From assembly GCA_044220725.1 (NCBI GenBank), contig JBGAQN010000032.1, positions 1-26,496 of the forward strand: 26,496 nucleotides of DNA, written 5' to 3'. The translations under genes were made by a program, and so were the position numbers. Source of the DNA: Phosphoribacter sp044220725. Its GTDB lineage: Bacteria > Actinomycetota > Actinomycetes > Actinomycetales > Dermatophilaceae. Numbering within the stretch: the stretch's first letter is position 1; each line of letters begins with the position of its first letter. Shown here piece by piece: positions 1-11,085 of this stretch. Below the pieces are notes generated by a model. That model was given only the letters and a program-made list of their open reading frames with translations, searched no databases and had not been told where the DNA came from.

Positions 1-348
1 GCTCCCCTTCTCGACTCAGCTCTCGTAGTGGTGTTTGCGGCGTTGGGTCGAGCCAGCCACGCCGAGGCGAACCCTTTGATCGGGGCGTTGGGGACGGCCT
101 GGCCGTTCCTCCTGGGGTTGGCCGCGGGGTGGGCCCTGGTGCGTTGGCGTTCAGGACGCTGGCCGCTGACGGTCGGGAACGGCATACCGGTGTGGGTGTG
201 CACCCTCGTCGTGGGAATGCTCTTGCGCGCGGCGACCGGCCAGGGAACCGCCCTGTCCTTCATCCTCGTCGCCGCCACGGTGCTGGCCGCATTCCTGATC
301 GGCTCCCGATGGTTGCTCGCCCGCCGCAGCGACAAGGGTGCGGGATGA
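1..348 (+). CDS. DUF3054 family membrane protein (5' end outside window)
   Basis: The frame is open from base 1, so the true start lies upstream; the GTG at 28 falls inside the first membrane segment and is probably not the start. The visible 115 residues show the DUF3054 look: a hydrophobic segment running into FAALGRASHAE, then GTAWPFLLGLAAGWALV, a third segment around VWVCTLVVGMLLR, and a fourth around SFILVAATVLAAFLIG before a basic tail. It is an integral membrane protein of unknown function found mainly in actinobacteria. Its stop overlaps the start of a gene remnant that reads on in another frame. The family call is from recalled motifs; the function is not known. Confidence 0.8.
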   Translation, partial: APLLDSALVVVFAALGRASHAEANPLIGALGTAWPFLLGLAAGWALVRWRSGRWPLTVGNGIPVWVCTLVVGMLLRAATGQGTALSFILVAATVLAAFLIGSRWLLARRSDKGAG

Positions 349-601
349 CGTCACGGTGCCGACGCCGTTCGGACTGATGAACCTGGCCGACTGTCTGGCG
401 ACCCGCACGGTCGAACTCGTCGTGCACGGGATCGACGTGGCTGACGCCCTCGGGGTGCCGGCCGCGGTGCCCGACGCGGCACTCCGGCAGACCCTCGAGG
501 TGCTCTCCGAGACGGCGGTGGCTGGCCGGCTCGGTGTGCCGGTCATTCGGGCGTTGACCGGCCGGGCGGCCTTGCCAGAAGGCTTCTCGGTCGTCCCCTG
601 A
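338..601 (+). pseudogene. C-terminal remnant of a mycothiol-dependent maleylpyruvate isomerase-type protein
   Basis: The 87 codons match only the end of the helical-bundle domain of the DinB/MDMPI superfamily (TIGR03083-like). The tell-tale stretch is VPTPFGLMNLADCL followed by TRTVELVVHGIDVADALG, which normally sits about 120-140 residues into such proteins. The N-terminal part with the metal-binding histidines is missing, and the DUF3054 gene occupies the place where it should be. A GTG at 338 could start translation, but a short C-terminal piece without the metal site should not be active. I read it as the scar of a deletion. A small expressed protein cannot be excluded. Confidence 0.6.
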
Positions 602-690
602 CCGTATGACTCAGGCCCGATCTACGGGCGGGCCCAGCGGGTCGCCCTGTCGATGCTCGCGGTGCGGCCGGACCGGACCGGTGGGAGTGG

Positions 691-945
691 CTACTCGGCA
701 GCCTGGAGCTCGGCGACCTTGGCGATGTAGTCGGCCTCCGCCTGCTCGGCGGACGTGCCCGCGAGGCCGGCCCACGCGTCGTACTTGGCGCGTCCGACGA
801 AGTCGGTGAAGCCCGGCCGTTTGCCGTGGCAGTCGCCCTCGGTGGCCTGCTTGTAGAGCGCGTAGAGCGCCAGCTTGACCTGGGGCCCGGGGTCCTTGGT
901 CAGGGTGCCGACCGCAGCAACGGCGGCCTGAAAGTCATCGGTCAT
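691..945 (-). CDS. acyl-CoA-binding protein (ACBP)
   Basis: An 84-residue protein, close to the usual 86-90 of the family. It shows the ACBP core: FQAAVAAVGTL in helix 1, LALYALYKQATEGDC in helix 2 (the YxLYKQAT motif that contacts the CoA), and FVGRAKYDAWAGLAG leading into the last helix. ACBP is a soluble four-helix bundle that binds long-chain acyl-CoA esters. I place the start at ATG 945, not at an in-frame ATG 11 codons upstream, because MTDDFQ is the family N-terminus and a TAAGGT box lies 7 nt before it. It follows arc on the same strand with a gap of 48 nt. Confidence 0.9.
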   Translation of the reverse strand: MTDDFQAAVAAVGTLTKDPGPQVKLALYALYKQATEGDCHGKRPGFTDFVGRAKYDAWAGLAGTSAEQAEADYIAKVAELQAAE

Positions 946-952
946 GAAAGCC

Positions 953-958
953 ACCTTA
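953..958 (-). promoter_or_regulatory. predicted -10 box for the ACBP gene
   Basis: On the minus strand this reads TAAGGT, 7 nt before ATG 945. That spacing puts the transcription start at or next to the start codon, as in leaderless actinobacterial mRNAs. Confidence 0.45.
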
Positions 959-993
959 GGGTGCCCGTGTCGCTGCACAGGCTTGAGGACCGG

Positions 994-2808
994 TCAGAGG
1001 TACTGGCCGGTGTTCTCGACGGTGTGGATCGAGCGGCCAGGCTCAGTGCCGTCCTTGGTGTTGATGAGGGTCCGGATGTAGACGATCCGCTCCCCCTTCT
1101 TGCCCGAGATCCGCGCCCAGTCGTCGGGGTTGGTCGTGTTCGGGAGGTCCTCGTTCTCCTTGAACTCGTCCACGCACGAAGAGAGCAAGTGCTCGACCCG
1201 AACGCCCTTCTGGCCAGTCGCCAGAAACTCCTTGATGGCGTTCTTCTTGGCACGGTCGACGACGTTCTGGATCATCGCGCCGGAGTTGAAGTCCTTGAAG
1301 TAGAGGACCTCCTTGTCTCCTCCGGCGTAGGTGACCTCCAGGAAGCGGTTCTCGTCGCTCTCGGCATACATCCGCTCGACGGCGGTGTGGATCATGGCCT
1401 CCACACAGCGCTCCCGGTCGCCGCCATGCTCGGCGATGTCGTCGTCGTGCAGCGGCAGTTCGACGGTGAGGTACTTCGAGAAGATGTCTCGCGCCGCCTC
1501 ACGGTCGGGACGCTCGATCTTGATCTTGGCGTCTAGGCGCCCCGGACGCAGGATCGCCGGGTCGATCATGTCCTCGCGGTTCGAGGCTCCGATGACGATG
1601 ACGTTCTCCAGCCGCTCCACGCCGTCGATCTCGGAAAGCAGCTGCGGGACGATCGTCGTCTCGACGTCAGAGCTCACGCCCGACCCGCGGGTGCGGAACA
1701 ACGAGTCCATCTCGTCGAAGAAGACGACCACGGGCGTGCCGTCAGATGCCTTCTCGCGGGCCCGCTGGAAGATCAGCCGGATGTGTCGCTCGGTCTCCCC
1801 GACGTACTTGTTGAGCAGCTCCGGGCCCTTGATGTTGAGAAAGTAGCTCTTCTCGACCTTCTTGCCGGTCTTCTCGGCAACCTTGCGGGCCAGCGACGCC
1901 GCGACGGCCTTGGCGATGAGCGTCTTGCCGCACCCGGGCGGGCCGTAGAGCAGGACGCCTTTCGGCGGCTTGAGGTGGTGCTCCCGATAGAGCTCGGGGT
2001 GCAGATATGGCAACTCGACCGCGTCCCGGATCGCCTCGATCTGGCCGGCGAGCCCGCCGATGTCCTCATAGGCGATGTCGGGGACCTCTTCGAGCACGAG
2101 GTCCTGGACCTCGGCCTTAGGCACCCGCTCGAAGACGAACCCCGATCTGGGATCGATGGTCAGCGCGTCCCCCACCCGGATAGGTTCGCCGCATAGGGAC
2201 TGCGCCCGACGGCAAACCCGCTCCTCGTCGGCGTGAGCGATAACGAGCACGCGGTCGTCGTCGAGGATCTCCTTGACCAGAACGACCTCGCCGACCTTCT
2301 CGTAGCCCTTGACCGCCACGATGTTCAGGGCCTCGTTGAGCATGACCTCGCGGCCGGGCACGACCTGCGCTTCCAGGGCGGCCCCGACCGCCACGCGCAT
2401 CTTGCGGCCCGAGGTGAGGATGTCGACGACGCCGTCGGTCGCCTGCTCGAGGACGAGGCCGTAGGCGTTCGGGGGCTGGGCCAACCGGTCGACCTCGGCC
2501 TTGAGGTTGACGATCTGGCTGCGGGCATCTTTGAGGGTGCGCACTAGCCGTTCGTTTTGCGCAGACAGGGTGGCCATCGAGCTGGCCTGGGCGGCGATCC
2601 GGTGCTCCAACTCGCGGACCCGGGTCGGATCCATGCGACCGCGGCGCAGCTCGGCCACCTCAGCCTGAAGCTGGGCAACCTCGGCCGTGACCTGGGCGGT
2701 CATCTGCTCCGTGGCCCGGTCGGTCGCGCTCGGCTCGGCAGGGCGCGCAGCATCGACACTGTCCACGTGGTCGTCCGGGGCGGGGTCCCCGATGGGCTCC
2801 TGCGCCAT
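994..2808 (-). CDS. arc: proteasome-associated AAA ATPase Arc/Mpa
   Basis: This is the hexameric ring ATPase that unfolds pupylated proteins and feeds them to the 20S proteasome. From the chosen start (604 aa) the order is: acidic N-terminal tail, coiled coil (about 30-110) that binds Pup, OB domains (about 115-240), and the AAA domain with Walker A GPPGCGKT (about 289-296), Walker B VVFFDEMD (about 361-368) and ARC signature GGLAGQIEAIRDAVELP. The C-terminus is GQYL, the tail that docks on the proteasome alpha ring. I prefer ATG 2808 because AGGAG lies 5 nt upstream (2814-2818); an in-frame ATG at 2874 would add 22 residues and overlap trmI by 11 nt. trmI immediately upstream is the usual actinobacterial neighbour. 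dop, pup and prcBA do not follow. Confidence 0.96.
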   Translation of the reverse strand: MAQEPIGDPAPDDHVDSVDAARPAEPSATDRATEQMTAQVTAEVAQLQAEVAELRRGRMDPTRVRELEHRIAAQASSMATLSAQNERLVRTLKDARSQIVNLKAEVDRLAQPPNAYGLVLEQATDGVVDILTSGRKMRVAVGAALEAQVVPGREVMLNEALNIVAVKGYEKVGEVVLVKEILDDDRVLVIAHADEERVCRRAQSLCGEPIRVGDALTIDPRSGFVFERVPKAEVQDLVLEEVPDIAYEDIGGLAGQIEAIRDAVELPYLHPELYREHHLKPPKGVLLYGPPGCGKTLIAKAVAASLARKVAEKTGKKVEKSYFLNIKGPELLNKYVGETERHIRLIFQRAREKASDGTPVVVFFDEMDSLFRTRGSGVSSDVETTIVPQLLSEIDGVERLENVIVIGASNREDMIDPAILRPGRLDAKIKIERPDREAARDIFSKYLTVELPLHDDDIAEHGGDRERCVEAMIHTAVERMYAESDENRFLEVTYAGGDKEVLYFKDFNSGAMIQNVVDRAKKNAIKEFLATGQKGVRVEHLLSSCVDEFKENEDLPNTTNPDDWARISGKKGERIVYIRTLINTKDGTEPGRSIHTVENTGQYL

Positions 2809-2813
2809 GACGT

Positions 2814-2818
2814 CTCCT
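2814..2818 (-). promoter_or_regulatory. ribosome binding site deciding the arc start
   Basis: The minus strand reads AGGAG, 5 nt before ATG 2808. The alternative ATG at 2874 has only GGGAG 3 nt ahead of it, which is poorly spaced. Confidence 0.55.
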
Positions 2819-2863
2819 GTCGTTGAGTGGGCCACCACTGGGGTGTGCTCAGTCTCAGCGGTG

Positions 2864-3946
2864 CTATTGGACATTAACTCCCGAAGACCCGGAGTCTGCG
2901 GAGGTTCCGGTCACAGTTCGGTGTGCCCGTCTCACCTTCCGGTCACTGATCGGTCGTTCGCCCAACGCTTCCGGGGTCCACTCGGGTTCCGCTGGGCTGC
3001 CGGAGCCACCTGTACTCAGCTCCGTGCCGGTGCCCTCGACGTCATCCCGTATGCCGTCCGCCCCCGGCTGCCCGTAGGCCCCCTTCGCGGGGCGCCGGGT
3101 CCTACGGGGCGTGATGACCCCGTCGGCTAGCCGCCGGGCCGAGATGAGGAAGCCGGTGTGGCCGTGCATCCGGTGCTCGGGACGGACCGCGAGCCCCTCC
3201 AGGTGCCACCCTCGCACGAGGGATTCCCAGGCCGACGGCTCCGTCCACCCAGTGTGCTCGCGCAGCCCTTCGGCCACTCGGGACAGCTGAGTGGTCGTGG
3301 CGACGTAGCAGATGAGCACGCCACCTGGGCGCAGGGCTGTCCCTACGACGTCGATGCACTCCCAGGGCGCGAGCATGTCCAGAACCACCCGGTCGACGCT
3401 GCCGGTCTCGACCTCGCCGGGCAAAGCCTCGACCAGATCGCCGACCACGACCCGCCACGCCGGGTGGTCGTGTCCAAAGAACGCCCGGACGTTCCCTTGG
3501 GCGATCCCAGCGAAGTCGGCCCGCCGCTCGAATGAGATCAGCTCGCCCTCGGTGCCCACCGCGCGCAACAACGACATCGACAGCGCTCCGGACCCCACGC
3601 CAGCTTCCACCACTCGGGCCCCCGGATGGATATCGCCCATCGCGACGATCTGTCCGGCGTCCTTGGGGTAGATGACCGCGGCCCCGCGCGGCATCGACAT
3701 CACGTAATCGGCTAGGAGCGGCCGCAAGGCCAGGTATTCGACCCCAGCGGTGTTGGCCACCACGCTGGCCTCGGGGGCTCCGATGAGGTCGTCGTGGGGC
3801 AGCCGGCCCTGGTGGGTGTGAAACTCCCGCCCGGCTTCCAGAGTGATCGTGTGCAGGCGGCCCTTGGCGTCGGTGAGCTGCACGCGGTCACCCACGACGA
3901 ACGCCCCCCGCTGGGCCTGGGTGCCACGTGTGCGCTCTGCGGTCAT
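2864..3946 (-). CDS. trmI: tRNA (adenine-58-N1)-methyltransferase TrmI
   Basis: A SAM-dependent enzyme that makes m1A58 in the T-loop of tRNAs. The 360-residue protein has the N-terminal beta domain (FVVGDRVQLTDAKGR, then GREFHTHQGRLPHDDLIG), the SAM motif VVEAGVGSGALS (about 112-123) and the catalytic-region motif LDMLAPWE (about 189-196). The methyltransferase fold ends near residue 290; about 70 charged, probably disordered residues follow and are not typical of the core. The frame continues upstream, but MTAERTRG fits the family N-terminus and lies just after the SSB-like gene (11 nt gap). A TAGACT box lies 8 nt before the start. arc follows directly downstream, as in M. tuberculosis (Rv2118c-mpa). 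Confidence 0.94.
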   Translation of the reverse strand: MTAERTRGTQAQRGAFVVGDRVQLTDAKGRLHTITLEAGREFHTHQGRLPHDDLIGAPEASVVANTAGVEYLALRPLLADYVMSMPRGAAVIYPKDAGQIVAMGDIHPGARVVEAGVGSGALSMSLLRAVGTEGELISFERRADFAGIAQGNVRAFFGHDHPAWRVVVGDLVEALPGEVETGSVDRVVLDMLAPWECIDVVGTALRPGGVLICYVATTTQLSRVAEGLREHTGWTEPSAWESLVRGWHLEGLAVRPEHRMHGHTGFLISARRLADGVITPRRTRRPAKGAYGQPGADGIRDDVEGTGTELSTGGSGSPAEPEWTPEALGERPISDRKVRRAHRTVTGTSADSGSSGVNVQ

Positions 3947-3957
3947 GGCGGGTGAGT

Positions 3958-4416
3958 CTAGGGTGCCCGACCCTGGGCGACGGTGCCCTTGCGCGCCGTG
4001 GCCACTCGGGAGTCTCCGGCCGACGCTGCCCGTCGCGTGGTCGCCCGGCGCCGGGGCGCCGTCACCGGCCGGACCACGGCAGCCTCGACTTCGTAGCGGC
4101 TCTGGACGGCTACCCCGGTTCGGAAGAACCTCCGACGCAGCGCCCCCTCGACGACGGCGTGGTCGTTCTCCTTGAGGCGTAGGGCCGCGCGTCTGGCGGC
4201 ACTCGTCCAGCACGCAACGTCGATCGCGTCGACGGTCGGGGCCGTGACTGATCGGCGCGGCCCGGACCGCTGGACCACGAGGCGCAGCGTGACGACCCGA
4301 TCGCCGCTGGGCAGCTCACGCTCCTCGGGGGCCGCGGCCACCCTCCCCGCCACTCGAACCTCGTTCACAGGGGCTTCTGCCGCGATGCCGGACTCCTCCG
4401 ATCGGCCCGGTGTCAT
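3958..4416 (-). CDS. SSB-like OB-fold single-stranded DNA-binding protein
   Basis: A 152-residue protein whose first 110 residues have the SSB pattern: NEVRVAGRVAAAPEERELPSG (strand 1 and loop), VVTLRLVVQR, DAIDVACWTSAARRAA (the conserved W after the central strand), LKENDHAVVEGALRRRFF (the VEG(R/A)L region) and SRYEVEAAVV. The C-terminus is basic (RRRATTRRA) and ends QGRAP, without the acidic tip through which housekeeping SSBs recruit partners. It is therefore likely a secondary SSB, not the replication SSB. It leads the trmI-arc cluster with an 11-nt gap to trmI. ATG 4416 is chosen because it is the only in-frame ATG ahead of the OB fold, with AGG about 5 nt upstream. A specialised role in RNA or DNA repair is possible but unproven. 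Confidence 0.85.
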   Translation of the reverse strand: MTPGRSEESGIAAEAPVNEVRVAGRVAAAPEERELPSGDRVVTLRLVVQRSGPRRSVTAPTVDAIDVACWTSAARRAALRLKENDHAVVEGALRRRFFRTGVAVQSRYEVEAAVVRPVTAPRRRATTRRAASAGDSRVATARKGTVAQGRAP

Positions 4417-4593
4417 AGTGACCTGCCCTTCTGGTTTCGACGTCCCTGGTGGTCTTCGACGACTCTTGGCGCTACCGCCAGGACTCAGTCCAGCCCGTCC
4501 CGGCGTCGAAGCAAAGCTCGCGCGCTGAGGCTGTGGACAGTGGGACGACCGGCGATGGGGATGTGGATCACCAGAGTGAGGGGTGCGGATTTC

Positions 4594-4630
4594 CTGAGGC
4601 GTTGACCACGCAGGGTGGTCAACGCCTCAG
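4594..4630 (-). terminator. 37-nt stem-loop, second copy of the same architecture (copy B)
   Basis: Again 16 bp with a 5-nt loop; the arm is CTGAGGCGTTGACCAC. It has the same length and the same outer 8 bp as copy A. Three inner positions differ, each with a matching change on the other arm. It may be a back-up terminator or a structured RNA or DNA element. Confidence 0.5.
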
Positions 4631-4662
4631 CCACGCGAGACCCCTATGGGGTGCGCGGCCAA

Positions 4663-4699
4663 CTGAGGCGCTGCTCACTCTGCGTGAGCAGCGCCTCAG
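4663..4699 (-). terminator. 37-nt stem-loop, probable terminator of the M50 gene (copy A)
   Basis: A perfect 16-bp stem with a 5-nt loop. One arm is CTGAGGCGCTGCTCAC and the other is its exact complement. It begins about 74 nt past the stop of the M50 gene. There is no U-run after it, so it is not a classical intrinsic terminator; actinobacterial terminators often lack the U-run. Confidence 0.5.
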
Positions 4700-4772
4700 C
4701 CTCTGCGAGCCCCAGAGCGCCATCCCCCGCTGGGATCGAGCCGACCCCACGCCGAACAGTCCCGGGCCCGGC

Positions 4773-5906
4773 CTACTGCAGCGCCGCTTCGACGTCCGCC
4801 AACGACACGGTCCCCAGCAGGCGGCCGGCGGCATCCCGCACCAGCACAGCCTCCTTGACGATCTCGCCTTCGACGTGCCCGGCCAAGGCGCTCACCACGG
4901 CCGAAGCATCATCAACCGGCTCGGCCTGCACAACCCACCCGGTTGGCGGCCGGACAAGGACGGCGGTTGCTGGCACGGTGGCCAGTTGCTGCACGGGAAC
5001 AGCGGCCAGCCCGGACAGGTCCAGAAACCCCACGGGGACACCTTGAGGGTCCACGAGCACCGCCCGCTCGGCACCAGCAGCACGCCCAAAAGCCTCCAAG
5101 GCCCCAGCAGCGGACGCATGCCCCGGCACGATCACGACGGGCCGCAACACCTGACCGACCCTGACCCGCGCCACCGCTCGCCGAGCAGTTCCTCCCCGGA
5201 TCGCCTGGGTCGCTCCCTGCCACAGGAAAGCCCCGATGAGTGCCACCCAGACCATCGTCACGACCGAGGGGCGGTCCCCGGCCAGGAACGGCTCGGCGAG
5301 GAAGTAGGCGACCGCCCCGACGGTCACGATCCGACCGAGCCAGCCCGCGATGACCATCGCCAGCCAGCGGTCCCCGGTCACCTTCCAGACGATCGACTCG
5401 ACAACGAACCCACCATCTAGCGGCAACCCGGGCAACAGGTTGAACCCCGCCACGAAGACGTTCGAGAACGCCAGCGCCCAGGCCAGCAGCGACGGCACGT
5501 CCGCGAGATCGGCCTGCAGCAGCAGCCATCCGACCCCGGCCAGCAGAAGGTTCCCGGCCGGCCCGGCGATCGCAATCAGCGCGGACGTCCCGGGACGACG
5601 ATTGGACGAACCAAATACCGTGTGACCGCCCCAGAGGTTGGCCACGATCCGGTCCACGTGGCCTCCCGTCGCTCGCGCCGCGATCGCATGACCCGCCTCG
5701 TGCACCAACACGGACACCAACAGCAGCAGCGCGTATGCCGCGGCGACGGCATACCCGGTCCCTCCGGGAAGTGCCCCCGCGAGTTGCGGTCCGAAGGTCA
5801 ACACCACGACGAGCGCGATGACGGGCCAGGAGCGACCCATATAGACGGGTATGCCGGCCACTCGGCCCAGCAGCCAGCCGTACTGGGGTTCGGCAGCGGG
5901 GCTCAT
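4773..5906 (-). CDS. M50 site-2 protease with C-terminal CBS pair
   Basis: An intramembrane zinc metalloprotease of 377 residues. The active site HEAGH is at about 69-73, inside a membrane segment (LLLLVSVLVHEAGHAIAA), and the third zinc ligand is in NLLPGLPLDGG (about 156-166, Asp 164). About six membrane segments fill residues 25-235. The remainder is a CBS-domain pair (VGQVLRPVVIVPGHA to EAVLVRDAAGRLLGTVSL), the layout of the M50B/SpoIVFB-like group with CBS domains that may sense adenine nucleotides. There is no PDZ domain, so it is not the RseP/Rip1 type. The start MSPAAEPQ is supported by a TAGTGT box 7 nt upstream. It is divergent from metH. Its substrate is unknown. Confidence 0.92.
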   Translation of the reverse strand: MSPAAEPQYGWLLGRVAGIPVYMGRSWPVIALVVVLTFGPQLAGALPGGTGYAVAAAYALLLLVSVLVHEAGHAIAARATGGHVDRIVANLWGGHTVFGSSNRRPGTSALIAIAGPAGNLLLAGVGWLLLQADLADVPSLLAWALAFSNVFVAGFNLLPGLPLDGGFVVESIVWKVTGDRWLAMVIAGWLGRIVTVGAVAYFLAEPFLAGDRPSVVTMVWVALIGAFLWQGATQAIRGGTARRAVARVRVGQVLRPVVIVPGHASAAGALEAFGRAAGAERAVLVDPQGVPVGFLDLSGLAAVPVQQLATVPATAVLVRPPTGWVVQAEPVDDASAVVSALAGHVEGEIVKEAVLVRDAAGRLLGTVSLADVEAALQ

Positions 5907-5913
5907 GCCCGGA

Positions 5914-5919
5914 ACACTA
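5914..5919 (-). promoter_or_regulatory. predicted -10 box for the M50 protease gene
   Basis: The minus strand reads TAGTGT, 7 nt before ATG 5906. This fits a leaderless transcript. Confidence 0.4.
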
Positions 5920-5998
5920 CGACACCGTCCGGCCCACGGTCGGTACGACCCGGGAGGTGGGGGGCGCGGCATACTGGACGGGCGTTCCCAGCCACCCC

Positions 5999-6003
5999 GA
6001 GGA
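5999..6003 (+). promoter_or_regulatory. ribosome binding site deciding the metH start
   Basis: GAGGA lies 5 nt before GTG 6009. The reading frame is open for another 129 codons upstream, so this site sets the start. Confidence 0.55.
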
Positions 6004-6008
6004 CCTTC

Positions 6009-9833
<3,825 letters not shown>

Positions 9834-9894
9834 GTGCAGGTCGCGGCGCGAGCTGTCAGGCCCGGCGGCCGAGAGGTCGACGGGCTGATCGACC

Positions 9895-10983
9895 TCAACC
9901 GCGGGCCGGAATCTTCACGAGGACGCCGGTGTCGGGCTGGGTCGGATAGCGCACGGCATACCCGTACCGGTCGGTGAGCGTGCGGTCCGCCCACCGCTGC
10001 GTGCGAGCGTTGCGGTAGTTGAACCACAGCGTCGCGCCCGCGGGTGCGCCGGTGATCACGCGCGCGATCGCCGGGTCGTCGGGGTGGCCGAAGGTGTCCC
10101 CGTTGCTCGACACGAGGTAGTGCCGGGCCGGCACCGCCGCGACCAGGTCGGCGAGGACGTTGGCTTGGCTACCGTGGTGCGGCACCTTGAGGGCATCGAC
10201 TGCAAGGGCCGGTATGCCGCGTGCCTGCGCCACCGCGCGCAGCGACTCGGCGAGCACCGGCCCGAAGGCATCGGCGCCCAGGACGAGGCTGGCGCCGCGG
10301 TGCTCGACCAGCAGAGCGATGCTGCTGCCGTTGGGGGCGGTGCTGTCCTTGGCGGTCCTGCGTGTCGCCAGCGCTTCGAGGTCCCCCAGCGGGCCGGGTG
10401 GGGCGGGGAGCGGGCGGTCGGCGTCGGGGTGCACGGCCTTGTCCAGCGTCTCGAACCAGACCTTCGCGAGGGCAGCCAGACGGGGCGTTGTCGGGGATAA
10501 CACGGTGATCCGAGGACCGTCGGGAGTCGACACCTCGGCCGGCCCGGGCCCCTCTGCGGTGGCGATGGCCCGGCCTGCGAAAGCGAGGTTCCACGGCATA
10601 CCGGGTTGCGCCCCCGGAGCACCTGTCAACGTCGCGGTAACGGTCTCGCCTTGGGGCACGCTTCTGGGCGCAGCCCGAGGCCTGGACAGGTGCGGGCGTC
10701 CGTTGAACCACACGTCGCGCACGTGCTTGCGGGCAAAGTCGCTGGCGAGGAAGGGGATCATTCCGCCGATGTGGTCGCTGTCGATGTGGGTGACGACCGC
10801 GACGTCGATGGTGGGATCGGCAGCGGGCAGCCGGTCCAGGCGGGCCTGCAGCAAGGGCCAGGTGTCGGGCGGACCGCCGTCGACGAGCATCCGCCAGGGC
10901 CGGCGGCGCGGGCGCAGGCACTCGACGAGGAGGCAGTCGCCGAGCCGCGCCGGCAGCATCTCGACCCGGATCGCGGTGGCCAT
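9895..10983 (-). CDS. MBL-fold metallohydrolase (ComEC-hydrolase-like)
   Basis: A 362-residue soluble protein of the metallo-beta-lactamase fold. It opens with VEMLPARLGDCLLVEC and RMLVDGGPPDTW, and has the metal motif THIDSDHIGG (about 65-74), a later ligand in LVLGADAF, and KVPHHGSQAN. This pattern is that of the hydrolase domain of ComEC/Rec2, but there are no membrane segments, so it is a stand-alone enzyme. Relatives occur in bacterial conflict loci next to proteases; no partner is visible here. It is convergent with metH and divergent from the nuclease gene. ATG 10983 is used; GTG 10998 is a possible alternative. The substrate is unknown; nucleic acid or a nucleotide is an inference from the fold. 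Confidence 0.85.
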   Translation of the reverse strand: MATAIRVEMLPARLGDCLLVECLRPRRRPWRMLVDGGPPDTWPLLQARLDRLPAADPTIDVAVVTHIDSDHIGGMIPFLASDFARKHVRDVWFNGRPHLSRPRAAPRSVPQGETVTATLTGAPGAQPGMPWNLAFAGRAIATAEGPGPAEVSTPDGPRITVLSPTTPRLAALAKVWFETLDKAVHPDADRPLPAPPGPLGDLEALATRRTAKDSTAPNGSSIALLVEHRGASLVLGADAFGPVLAESLRAVAQARGIPALAVDALKVPHHGSQANVLADLVAAVPARHYLVSSNGDTFGHPDDPAIARVITGAPAGATLWFNYRNARTQRWADRTLTDRYGYAVRYPTQPDTGVLVKIPARG

Positions 10984-11073
10984 GCCTTGAGGGTCCACCC
11001 TGAGGGGAGGGCCTCGCAAGCGATTCGCCGACCTGCCTGTGGATAGTCATGACCAGGTGTCAGGGCGAGCGCA

Positions 11074-11079
11074 TACGGT
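11074..11079 (+). promoter_or_regulatory. predicted -10 box for the RecB-type nuclease gene
   Basis: TACGGT lies 6 nt before ATG 11086. There is no Shine-Dalgarno sequence, which fits a leaderless transcript. Confidence 0.45.
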
Positions 11080-11085
11080 GGGCCC

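Larger units (their letters stand above)
4417..4772. other. 356-base intergenic region carrying two stem-loops
   Basis: This gap lies between the end of the M50 protease gene and the start of the SSB-like gene, both on the minus strand. It holds two 37-nt perfect stem-loops (listed separately) and, between them, a 13-base palindrome ACCCCTATGGGGT at 4640-4652. I see no convincing gene; the frames crossing it are open only because of the high GC content. It must also contain the promoter for the ssb-trmI-arc genes, but no clear box is visible. Confidence 0.6.

Noticed and set aside
826..1536. 236-codon open frame antisense to the ACBP and arc genes
   Set aside because: Leu/Val/Asp-rich shadow frame without motifs; both minus-strand genes are clear.
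4449..5420. 323-codon open frame on the plus strand across the stem-loops and M50 gene
   Set aside because: It covers the two stem-loops and then the antisense of the M50 gene; no motif and no ribosome binding site.
5907..6008. Cobalamin riboswitch in front of metH
   Set aside because: The 102-nt gap lacks the B12-box and the folding core, and is too short to hold one with the M50 promoter.
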